This document shows, one piece after another, positions 36,970 to 47,324 of a DNA stretch of 64,000 bases. Source of the stretch: Gigantopelta aegis (lineage: Eukaryota > Mollusca > Gastropoda > Neomphalida > Peltospiridae); contig NW_024532980.1 of assembly GCF_016097555.1 (NCBI RefSeq), positions 1 to 64,000 on the forward strand. Direction: 5' to 3'. Position numbers and translations under genes: made by a program. Each line of letters opens with the position of its first letter. Within the stretch, counting starts at the first letter, position 1. The notes beneath the pieces were generated by a model. It saw nothing but the letters and a program-made list of their open reading frames with translations. It was not told where the DNA came from and did not search any database.

Positions 36970-37760
36970 TAGGTACTTTAACAGCAATCTCTCTTTACTA
37001 ATATTGGATCAGCCAGAGCATTTCCATAATACTTTATATACTCCCTCAGAGGTAATATCGACTCGACGTCTAATGTGGTACTCCAATTGATATCTTAACT
37101 AAAACTTTTTATCGACCTCGACTTAAAAACAATGATGAATTCTTTGTTTAACACCTTTGTAACAGTATATGATTATTCGTCGTGGATTTTTCGGATCAAT
37201 ATGCTGTATAGATGACTCTCCCCTGTATCAAGAGGTGTAGTCTGTTTGTGCATGGACACACACAAGCCAGAGACGTCCGTGTGAACTCCTACAATAGAAT
37301 AGCATATGTGGTGTAGAATTTAGTAAAGAAACTTTACTTCTATGTCCCCTAATGAAAAGTGGACCCCCCTGCATCTAAAATAAAGGGAGATTATAGAAAC
37401 TATCCCAACTTTTTAATGATTCTAAATAGAATTTTGTAATCTCAACAGTTTACTCACGATAACAAAAATGGTCTAGTGCGTGTACTTTATCATCACATAA
37501 AACAGTGCTTATCACTCGATCTTGTACTGTACTCTAAATTGCTTGGAGACTTTAGTTCGTCTCAAATTGGCTGCATGTATAGTAATCACTAGCCATTGTT
37601 GCAGGTGTGGTCAAATCGTGTAATACGAGCGATAACGGAAACATATTCTAAAATTTGTATAGAAAATGCCAATGGGATAAAAAAAATGTCCGGTAATATC
37701 GATTTAGGACACGTGTTTAGATTTTAACTCTTACGTTGAACCCTGATCTATTTGATCACA
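36970..37760 (+). CDS. Unidentified coding-like exons
   Basis: Plus-strand pieces with protein-like composition: LLDQPEHFHNTLYTPSEVIS (about 36995-37060), TPIDILTKTFYRPRLKNND (37080-37140), NKNGLVRVLYHHIKQCLSLD (37465-37525) continuing LVLYSKLLGDFSS, and SNRVIRAITETYSKICIENA (37615-37675). No family is recognised and no start was found. They may be the 3' part of the gene beginning near 34.3 kb or the 5' part of the next one. Confidence 0.35.
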
Positions 37761-38114
37761 GACTCATAGATAGTGGGCGTTTCTCTAGTTCTCATGAACA
37801 AGAGACCAATTATCTACAATTATCCTAGGTTCAGTGAGATATGATGATGAATTAGTCTTGAGTCTTAGGACAATGAGAGATTTTACTTTGGGGAATGATT
37901 GAAACACAGTAGACTACTGTACCTGCTATCACCATGGTAACATAGTAAGCTATGGTAACTGGAGAAGTAACATGATGATAATGTTTCACACTTTGTGTTC
38001 CTGACCCAACGTAGATAATCTGGGATTTAATATAATAACTAGGCAAACATCTTCAAATGTTATTATATCTCTTACTCTAAAAGCATATGTCATACCCATT
38101 TCCCACACATTACA

Positions 38115-41100
38115 ATGAAAAAAATAACTAGTATCACAGTTTACATAGTGTTTCTACTTGCCATATCACAATTATGTCTCATTACTCCCCAAGAAAATGA
38201 TACAGTTAGTATACTTAGAAGACACTAGATTTAATAATGGTTTTTATCTTCATCAATTTGTTGATTATAGGCTTACAATGGTAAGATTACTTAGATATCT
38301 ACTCCAGGAAAAAAAAAAATTTTAAAAAACAAATCTATCTGTTGTATGTTAGACGATACACAAGCTGTATATGGTTCAGTGTTAGCTCAAGAGGACATTG
38401 ATTATGCGTTTGTGGCCTCCAAGTGCCTGTATTAAGGTGTATGCATGGTGGTGCTGAGACAGTTGATCAATTACTAGGTAGTAATACGTCATGGTATGAA
38501 GAAAAATTTAGAGTTGGTGCCCCCTTTTATAAGAGGCGGCAGCAATCGAGACTAGAGATAGGAGAGACATACCACATATTCCATATCTTTTGTTTAGGGC
38601 AGGAAACTATGGCTACTTGTCAGTACAATATTGTATGTGCCTGGTGATTTATCATTGGCAATTTATGCTGTCATCAAAGGAAAAGAGTGGGGACAGAATA
38701 TAAGGTCTGTGGAATTTGAAATATTTCAAACTCAGGGCCCTACGTTTATGTTACAGTTTAATGTGGGGGGTGGGGTCTCGCCTTTGAGCCCATCATCATA
38801 GTAGTATATGAACAAACTGTATGGACAATATCTACTATAAAATGTGACGCGTATTTGCTGTAGCTGTATGGGGGATACATTAGAATGCCCATAGTTGTTA
38901 GGGTCCGTGTTGCGAAGAACACCACTGTTTTTGAACAAATCTCAATCAAGAGGAAATGAGGGTTGGATCAAAGAAGAGGATAAAAAAGGATTGAAGTTAG
39001 TTCCGAATATAAAATGATATTTTTTTTAATAGTGAACAATGATTAAAATGTTAACGTGAATTTTCAATGATCAAAAGTTAAAGTTAAGCCTTCAAAAAGA
39101 GGCATGTATGGTTTAGTAATTCTGAGACGGGATGCAGCAGATCTCTGATTTTAAAACAATCATCAAAGTATTTTATAAAGATTTATGAGAATGGATTACC
39201 TTGTCTCCTCGTTGTGTCTCAACCCCCCCCCTAAAGTTTCTTTCAGTAATTTTTTCTTATACATTGGAGCTCCTCATCACTTGTTCCCAAGGAAATAAGT
39301 AGTGTCTCCATTTCAAAGTTTGTCTGAAATGCTATGAGAGAGAGAGAGAGACGAGAGAGCCAAATAAATATATTATAATTACAATCAAACACAAGTATAC
39401 TGACATACATTAGCTTCGCTGCTAAAAACCGTGGTCATGAAGGCTTCAGAATAATAGATGTTGGTTTTTTTTGAGACTCTATCAAAACTTTACATAGTTT
39501 CTAATCTAATTGATGTTTATGTACCGGTAGAACTCTGGAAACATACGAGGAATAAATACTCTTTCAATAACTGAAATTGTTGAATTTCGAGGACCAAAGC
39601 AATGCTCACAATAATCGTATTAACATTATTACAATGTTTACTCGATAGCAATGTTATATCACACTTCCATTTATTGTGAGACACGAGACTAGCACGGGCT
39701 GTTAAGGTGCCAATGGTACATGCTGTATGATTTCCTATATAAAAGAGAGGAGGGGACTCGTTATTGGAATGTCACGCCATTAATATAGCGCCAATAGCGG
39801 GAGACGGTCAAGAGGACTCGATACTCGATGGAGCAGTGAATTATACAAACTGTGCTAAAAAAGCAAAATGGAGCGATCTGGTGGCGGTCACCTGCTGAAT
39901 ATTATGTCTACTCAGTTGCGCGTATTGTTGTTATTCCCCTTGCTACGATATCAGGGAAGACACTTACAACAACGCAATTCCAACCAACTGACTGCGGCAG
40001 CCAAGGCACTGTGACGACGTTTTCTCGCCGGACCATTCCGTTGATGCACGTTCGTTGATGAAAATGCAAACAGAAAACATTGATCTAATAGAACAAGGGA
40101 AGTAAATTGAACCTCTTCCCCAAAAGCTAAAACAAGCATTTCTTAGTATGATAACCATGTGGGTTTTCCCACTTAAAACCCATATGCACACCTATTACAC
40201 TCCCTTATCCTCCCTTCAACCACGGTTTCAAAAGGGAGCAAGGCACACAACATGATCTTAGGGATTGGGCAGGGTAAATGTGTGGATGTACTCTAGAGAA
40301 TCATACAAGAGCCCTTCCAAATATTTTCAGCTGGCTTAAACGCCCATTCCTATATAACAAAGTGGAATGTTCGTTTTTTCTTACCAAATGATTTCTAATA
40401 CCTACTTGTCCAAATTCTAAATACACCATTGGATTGGCTGTTTGTTAATGGATCAGTAAACTGTAAAAGACAACATATGCATGCTAAATTTATGATCATT
40501 TGACAAAGGTCGTAGAGCTCCTCATCCGTCTTCTGTTACCTTTAGCAAAAACATCATCTCACGTGTCGTAAATCCGTGAATCAGGCTTGGTCGTTTCATT
40601 CGACTATAACTGTAACGGTCCCCCTTATAGATATGATACCAAAATGTCTTTTTAACAGACGACTGGTTACAGGCTCTGATTGACCAGCTGACAAGAACAT
40701 ACACCCCAAATTACAAGCGAGTTTTATGAACAACCCTAAAAGGCCATGGATACCGTTAATACAGGGTCCTTTTTCCCCTATACCAGGAGCATTTGTAACA
40801 CTCATTAACAGAATCATAATTAGTTGACCTGTACTGAAGGTTATACTGCTCCTGATAATGCCCGCAACACTTCATGAATGACCTTGAATCAGTTAAAAAA
40901 ATCCCTAGTGGTACATATTATCAAGTAACTGTAGTGCCATCTGTGATAAATTGTTGGAACTATTTAATAATGGTGTCAATGTAACATGTTAATTGGTCAT
41001 ATATTGTTAGTTACACTGACTCAAGATGGCCACGCACAAGTACGACAACAAGTTATAAATAGAAGTGATCTCTCTCTTTCTCTCTAGGAATGCTACAGTA

Positions 41101-41570
41101 AACTCTATGAAGGTGGAATGAAAGGACAAAAATTTCAAACAAACTTATACAAATTTAGTTTCTCACATCAAAAGTACTGGACATATCGATGATACAACTG
41201 TACATCTCAGTACTGGTAAGATTTGACTATCCATATAATGAAAATTATGATAACTATAATAATGAAACCTGCTACATTACTCCACTGTACGCAACTTTAA
41301 TTGTTTTAAAGTATTATTGTAAATTATACTATAATAACAATATGTGACCAATGTAACTATAAACACACGATCCCACTTAACCACGTTTGTAGAGCATGTT
41401 AAACTGGTATTAACACTTTCTTTCCAGGTAACTGGAGCCCTAGTGAATTTCCTACTGGAACTGACTTCCCCCCATACAGAAATCAAAGGACATTCTGTAA
41501 AATCGTTGATATGGTTTGGTTTCATGCAGAGTCCCAGATATTGTCAATACTTTCATGCTGGAAGTCTTTA
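38115..41570 (+). CDS. Unidentified secreted or membrane protein, extent uncertain
   Basis: The ATG at 38115 opens a classic signal peptide (KKITSITVYIVFLLAISQLC, a basic N-region then about 15 hydrophobic residues). Extracellular-looking, Cys-containing pieces follow: DDTQAVYGSVLAQEDIDYAF (38352-38411), GSNTSWYEEKFRVGAPFYKR (38480-38538), HAINIAPIAGDGQEDSILDG then AVNYTNC (about 39770-39855), FDYNCNGPPYRYDTKMSF (about 40590-40645), CTEGYTAPDNARNTS (about 40830-40875), and NWSPSEFPTGTDFPPYRNQR (about 41432-41490). Several NxS/T sites fit an ectodomain. I do not recognise the family, and joining all pieces into one gene is an inference from strand and style only. Confidence 0.4.
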
Positions 41571-41649
41571 CTAATGACTGGTATATTGGGTCACCATGGT
41601 TACAACCACGAAAATGGCGTTCAATTACCTGAAATTCCACAGTTAAAAA

Positions 41650-41651
<2 letters not shown>

Positions 41652-41680
<29 letters not shown>
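41652..41680. repeat. Poly-A run (29 bp)
   Basis: A 29-base A homopolymer with a second A run near 41721-41734. It separates the plus-strand unidentified gene from the end of the FKBP6-like gene. No element body ending in this tail was recognised. Confidence 0.8.
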
Positions 41681-41682
<2 letters not shown>

Positions 41683-41760
41683 AATTTTGAAGTGGTTATA
41701 AAAGTTTACAAATACTGACTAAAAAAAAAAAAAAGCGGAGGATAACAACTATAATTGACA

Positions 41761-43660
41761 TTAACAAAAAAACTTATAAATTAAAAAATCTTTTAGTTTG
41801 CTATTGTTAACTAACCTGTCCAGCTGTGCAATTTCTTGTCGTATTTCAGTATTATTTGGAGAAAGTTTAGCTGCTTTTAAGAAATATAGTTTAGACTTTT
41901 CCCATTCATTGATCTGAGAATATGCCTGACAAAAGAACCAAGACACTGTAAATATTGTACACATGATATTAGATAAGTTTAAAAACATATATAATAGAAT
42001 AAATTTACAATTTTTTCTAAAAAATGGCCTATAGGCCCTATAGTTTGCTTTGCTTTCTTACCTTTCCAGTCTAAAGGTTGCTTTCACATTATATTCATCA
42101 AGTTCAAGAGCTCGTTTGGAATGAGTTATAGCTAACTTTGGTTTTCTCTGACGCAGGTCACAGAGAGCAAGATAAGATACAATTTCAATAAACAACTTGA
42201 CCACAATTTCTCTTCTCCTTCATCTTTGGAGTCGTGTCCCTTCAAAGTAAATTAATAGCTATTGTATGTATTAATATAATGTAATATAAAATCATACTTT
42301 GTTAAAGAGTGTGCAGCTTTCCCATAAATCTTCCTGTTCAAAAAAATTCTATTCCCTGCCTATGTCATGTGACATATCACATGACAACATTATTGTTAGA
42401 GTTCAATCTCACTCACCTCTCTCTCAGCATTAGCAATGTCAATAAGATCTTGAATATTAGATTTATCCTTTTGGCCATCAGATAGAGTGTTATACTCTTC
42501 AGCTGCTTTAATTAATTGACACATGATTAAACCTCTACTTCAAAAAGAACTATCTACATAATGAACCTATGTGGTTGCTATGGTAACACTGACTGGTGGC
42601 ATCTGGTGGGATACGAGGGGGACAACCATTTTTTTCCAAAGGCATAATTCAGGTTTAATTAAAAGACGTGGGTTAATTCACTCCTCTTCCTCATTGCAAG
42701 CCACACCCATCCTTCCAATCTAATATAACCAAACAATAATGAGGATGTCCATAGACCCACACCTACCCTTCAATGACTATCTCCTTGACCAAGTCCGTAA
42801 TAGTTAACGGTTTTATTTTCGTAGTCAGAGGAAGTCATAAGGTTCATCAGAATATTCCAAATATCCATTATAATGTACTATGACATCATTATGACATATA
42901 GCTATTATAATAAACGCATACCTCTCACAGTAGCTCCCTCTGGTATCACAGACCAACACCTGTACGAAGAATTTTTCTTGAAGACATCCCACCCGTGCTT
43001 GGTTAATCAATCATGGTTTTCTCTCCATGTGTAGGAATGGTGTCTAAGAGAAATTAAGTTTTAATAGCCAGTATTTTAAAATATTACAGATTTATTATAT
43101 GTCTATCATCGTGATCATAACTGTACAAGAGAAATGAGAGTGGTTATGAATTCATAACCACCCTCATTTTCTCTTGTTCCTGTATTTAATAACATTATAG
43201 ACAGTATTCTTTTACATTTACACTATATTATAAGATAGTTGGTCTTTAGGAATTAGAACTTCCTATTGAATTAACAACTTGGAGAGCTTAGTCATATGAC
43301 AATATACACTATTTACCATATCACTATCTTCAGGTGGATCAATGCATTCCAGTATTAATATACTGCCACATATCCTCTTTACTAAAACCTTTGTCCTCTT
43401 CATATTGTTTCATCTGACATTGACAAGAAATGAAGATCGATCTATATTTAATTGAGCCCTTCCCTTAGCTCTTGGAGACTGACTCCATCAGGTCCAAAGG
43501 TAGCTGTTGGCAGCTGAAATAATAACCAAAAATGTTATTGCAAGCAATGTATAGATAATTACAGTGATATCTTCAACATTTTCGAATGGTTTCAATCGTG
43601 TCCCATTATGTTGACGTGATACACGTGGTTCGTGTGAATAGATCTTGAATACTTCCGCAT
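41761..43660 (-). CDS. FKBP6: FKBP6-like FKBP/TPR protein
   Basis: An inactive-type FKBP fold followed by TPR repeats, as in FKBP6 (Shutdown), an Hsp90 co-chaperone of the piRNA pathway and meiosis. The start is set at 43660. An N-terminal exon encodes NGTRLKPFENVEDI, then FGPDGVSLQELREGLN (about 43500-43450) and QYEEDKGFSKEDMW (about 43410-43370). The FKBP part gives KILRTGVG and VIPEGATVR (about 42985-42925) and HYNGYLEYSDEPYD (about 42875-42830). The TPR part gives KLAITHSKRALELDEYNVKA (about 42145-42080) and AYSQINEWEKSKLYFLKAAK (about 41935-41875), then LSPNNTEIRQEIAQLDR. The family order FKBP-TPR is kept. The last exon may be elsewhere, because AG/GTTAGT at about 41810 looks like a donor. 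Frame breaks occur in the FKBP exon. Confidence 0.72.
43125..43177. repeat. Perfect-looking 53-bp palindrome
   Basis: ACAAGAGAAATGAGAGTGGT and the following ATGAA are mirrored by TTCATAACCACCCTCATTTTCTCTTGT with no spacer and two or three mismatches. It lies in an intron of the FKBP6-like gene. Confidence 0.85.
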
Positions 43661-43728
43661 TTTTTTAAGTCCCACGTGTATATGCTGCAGAGTCATTATT
43701 GTCCACCCCATACAATTTTGAACTACAA
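43661..43728. promoter_or_regulatory. Bidirectional promoter between FKBP6-like gene and RANBP1
   Basis: Only 68 bp separate the two inferred start codons, which face away from each other. A CACGTG E-box lies at 43673-43678, and a second CACGTG at 43622-43627 falls in the first FKBP6-like exon. Shared regulation is inferred from spacing. No TATA box is evident. Confidence 0.5.
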
Positions 43729-44646
43729 ATGAGGTCTACAGAAGCTGAAAAGGTATGACAAATGGGCGCCATAAATCCATCAAGTTTTACATGATATTTA
43801 TTTTTATAGGAATCAGAAGAATTTGAAAGTCCTGATATTTCATTTTCAACCGTTTGGTACCTCTACCATTAGTAGAAATGAAACACACTGAAGATAACGA
43901 AAATGAAACTGTTAAACTTGTATGTGTGTCATGTGATCTTGTTTATATTGTTATTATTTTGCTTTTTAGACGAGCCAAGTTGTTTCGGTTTGATAGTACA
44001 GCTGACCCCCCAGAGTGGAAGGAACGTGGAGTGGGCGAGTCAAATTAATGAAGAGCAAAACACAAGAAAATTTTCGGTTTGATAATGAGGAAGATAAGAC
44101 GCCAAACATATGTGCCAATCATCTTTGTAAGGGAAGAGTCATTAAATAGAGAAATGAAATACACATAAGATGACTGATATTTGTAACATTTTACTTTTTT
44201 TTCAGTGACTAAAGAAATGAAACTATTGCCAAGTGCGGAAGTGATAGAGCTTGGGTTTGGACTGTACTTGCTGATTTTGCTGATGAAGAAGCTAAAAAAG
44301 AACATTGGCTATTAGATTTAGAAATGCTGAAAGTGAGACCCCTTTAATAATTCCACATCATAATCATTGGTTCTCTTGTTCTAGTTTGCTCATAAGTTTA
44401 AAGCAGATTTTGAACGTTGTCAGACTCTTCTTCCCTCGTTGGAACGAATGATCTTGTCACTAATATTGAACAATTACAGTCCTGATGTAGAAGAGACGAA
44501 GTTGGTTCTGATGAAAAGAAGATGACACAAGAAAATATGTAATAGGAAATGCTGTTAGTGACCCTCCTCAACCAACACAAACAGACGAGGGTAGGCCCTC
44601 CTGGCAGTGAGACAGTTTTACCAAGCAACAGATCATCACCAGAAAA
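43729..44646 (+). CDS. RANBP1: Ran-binding protein 1 (RanBD domain)
   Basis: RANBP1 binds Ran-GTP and stimulates RanGAP in the cytoplasm. Exon 1 encodes MRSTEAEK and ends at GTATGA. Exon 2 has ESEEFESPDI, then PLPLVEMKHTEDNENETVKL. Exon 3 opens the RanBD with RAKLFRFDSTADPPEWKERG (43973-44032), then KLMKSKTQEKFRF and KTPNICANH. Exon 4 has KEMKLLPSAEV, RAWVWTVLADFADEEAKKEH-type sequence (about 44248-44305) and exon 5 FAHKFKADFERCQ (44385-44425). The RanBD signatures WKERG, WxW and ADF are all present. The C-terminal tail (about 44430-44646) is less certain and ends at a possible donor AAAAAG/GTACTG. At least three single-base frame breaks are needed. Confidence 0.88.
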
Positions 44647-44649
44647 AGG

Positions 44650-46265
44650 TACTGCTTGAAATAGTGACTACAGATTCCATTTTGATTTTTTTGAAGTGAA
44701 CAATAACAATGACATCATAATTATCTTATCTGTGTAAATGCCCCCACCCACGACACACGTTCATATTATAAATGTGTGTGTTTCATACAATTAAGAAATA
44801 TAAAATTAAAACATTTAAACCACTCTTTTAGAACTAATTAATGTTTATCATGTTCTTTAAGGCTCTAATTGTAACAGTTGTTTCTTCCATGTGGTCAATG
44901 TAAACTCACAGTATAGAGAATATCAACTATCAATGATTTGGGTTAGGTTTGGGTGTGTTTATTTGGACTTCCAAAATTAATTTAATTAATTAGTACAAAT
45001 TACTGAGCATTGATTATCATCTACTATTTTGATTACAACTAAATATTCTAATAATTCATCTGTATAACTTCAGAGAGATATGAATTTAACCTCTTAATGC
45101 TGTCAACTATGGAAACCATAATAGATGGCTTTCATGTATAATTATAGTAATATTATAATAAGATACATTAAACACTATATATGTTCAATAGACACTTTTT
45201 ACATCTATTTACCAATGAGTAATACATGTTCCTGTACACTAATACAAATTAATTGCTCTCTTGGATCATATTATAATATTTAAGATATCTGTAGTCCAAC
45301 TATACAGTGTGATTGCATCAAATGGAGGTTCCAGAAAATCCATAGGTATATAAATTATAATAATAGTAAATATGAGGAAAATATGAAGTAGGGAAACAAT
45401 GTTTGATCAATATGAAAACATTAGAGTCTTGATTATTATTTTCCAATCAATTCCCTAGCTAGGACTGACACCATAGGATGGTAACCTTTTTATCTGAAAT
45501 AGAGGGAAGGTAATCCTTGCTGGAGTGTTGTCCCTCACTTCAAACCAGCCTTAGTGGGATTTGAGATAAGGTTTGTTATTGTCAGTAGAACCAGGCCTGC
45601 AAATATGCCAAGCCTTTATGTTTGAAGGGAGACTACAAGTTGTATAATTACCATGGTAACCATAACTACTACACTCCATTGTATTTTTACTCAACCAGAA
45701 CCTATTCATAAAAAAAAAAAAAATCAAGTGGTTTGTCCCCTGACTTTGGTCATATTTCACTTTCTCCTATACATTATTTCAACTCACAAACTGATATATA
45801 TAATATGTAAAACCTTTACATATTGTTTTATTTCAATGAGTTATATATTTAGGAGCAAGTTACCATAAATTGACCTCTCCCTTGTTTTGTACTAATTCAA
45901 CAAAACTTCCAGTTACTTGTACTATTTTGGTATAACTTTAACAATATAGATATTAATATATATATACTATTATATATATTAGGTCCTATGATTTATTTGT
46001 TCTTGTTATTCAATGTATATACTACTAGGCTACCACCATTAACGCCAATCAGGTTTTTGTCTCGCCCAATTGCTTTACACTTTACTACTAATATAATTAT
46101 AATATTAACTTTTCTAAATTTATAAGCAAAATACGCAACCGCGTCAGACCCCTCCCTCGAAATGGTGCTCTAATAAAAGGCCGATACGAAAGTAAAATTG
46201 AAGTAAAAATTGGTTGGGTCCCAAGCAGCCAAGCTGTGACCTGGACGGTATGACTAGCAGATTAG
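44650..46265. other. Spacer between RANBP1 and the NHR gene
   Basis: AT-rich, with no exon that I can support apart from the dispersed repeat copy at 45425-45650. The stretch 46020-46260 is GC-richer and could hold a first exon of the NHR gene, but no start or similarity was found. Confidence 0.4.
45425..45650 (+). repeat. Dispersed GC-richer repeat, copy 2
   Basis: Shares GGTAATCCTTGCTGGAG, AAACCAGCC, GGGATTTGAGATAAGG, GTCAGTAG and GAAGGGAGACTAC in the same order as the copies at 22780-23165 (reverse) and 50940-51310. It is shorter than the others, with both ends less clear. Confidence 0.65.
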
Positions 46266-47216
46266 GTGCTTTTCCACTCAAAGCATGGTTCTAATATCCG
46301 TCTATTAGAGAATGGGACGGTAGCACATCGCGTGGATAGTTACAATAAAGCAGTTGTCTTTCACCGAACGACCCAATCAGTTTAGGGGCCATGTATAAAG
46401 TCAGACTCCTGATATAAGGAGGAGGATGGGGCAGGGTCAATTGTAAGTACAATCAACTTAATTAACTATATTGTAATTAAGGAGTAGTAGAATATGAAAC
46501 CACTCAGCACTTTTATAGCAAAAACTCCAATCATTTACCCTCTTCTAATTACAACTACAAAATGCCCATTACCACATTTTGTACGAGGGTCATGTGACGA
46601 TCACATGATCCCTAATTAACCCCTCTTTTTCCTTTTCTTAGAGGTTTTTGGTCTAACAACAGAGTGTCCGGATGATATTGAAGTACCATCAGGTGCACTA
46701 GATTTATATCGTAGTTCAAATTATTGGATTCTATCAGCAAGTACTGTACATAGTTCAGGACACCAGAAAGAAGAGTTGACTTTTAATTTAGAAAGTTTAA
46801 GAGTAGGACAAACAATAGGATGTAGTGTCAATAAAGAAGGCGAGCTACATTACTTCATAGATGATAGTGATAAGGGTGTAGGATGGACGGGGTTTACCCA
46901 CAGATAAACCCATGTGGGGGATTTGCAGACATTATGGTTTAGCTAGAAAAAATTAAATCTGAATTTGCATTTGGTAAGTCTCTTATTACCTGTTTAACTC
47001 TTCATTCTCTCTCTCTATCTGTTTTCTGTCTCTCTTCTCTGTCCTCTCTCTCTCTCATCTCTCTCTCTATCTGTTTCTGTCTTCTCTCTCTATCTCTCTC
47101 TCTCTCTCTATGTCTCTATCTCTCTCTCTCTCTCATCCCGCTCTCTCTCCACACACACACACACAGATGAGGTAATGAGTTGTACAGAAGATTCTGATGA
47201 TGAAGTGACAGGATGA
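46266..47216 (+). CDS. NHR (neuralized homology) domain protein
   Basis: Neuralized-type NHR domains mediate protein binding in E3 ligase and centriole proteins (NEURL1-4). The exon from 46266 reads FHSKHGSNIRLLENGTVAHR then VDSYNKAVVF, the usual NHR opening. After an intron with acceptor at 46643, the second exon gives VFGLTTECPDDIEVPSG, SNYWILSASTVHSSG, LESLRVGQTIGCSVNKEGEL then HYFIDDSDKGVGWTG, the hallmark middle and end of an NHR domain. A last exon at about 47167-47216 encodes DEVMSCTEDSDDEVTG and a stop. Only one NHR domain is visible and no RING or SOCS box. The 5' end is unknown. A frame break occurs in each large exon. It converges on TBCCD1 with a gap of only 108 bp. Confidence 0.75.
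46995..47165 (+). repeat. (CT)-rich low-complexity intron of the NHR gene
   Basis: CT repeats with CTAT and CTGT variants, then a short CA run, precede the acceptor of the last NHR exon. The pyrimidines are again on the sense strand. Confidence 0.8.
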
Positions 47217-47324
47217 ATTGATTAATCTTTAGTTCTCTTTTTTCATTCTCTATCTTTTTATCTTTGTACTTTAAAGAAACATTTTGTGTGATATTTGTCA
47301 GTATCTCAGATGACATAAGTGTTG

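Noticed and set aside
41652-41680. Poly-A run as the tail of a retrocopy
   Set aside because: No processed gene body or element precedes it, and no flanking target-site duplication was seen.
42574-42587. X-box-like GTTGCTATGGTAAC
   Set aside because: It fits the RFX consensus loosely but lies in an intron of the FKBP6-like gene, far from any start.
45651-45664. ATTACCATGGTAACC palindrome resembling an X-box
   Set aside because: The first base departs from consensus, and it sits at the edge of a dispersed repeat with no gene start nearby.
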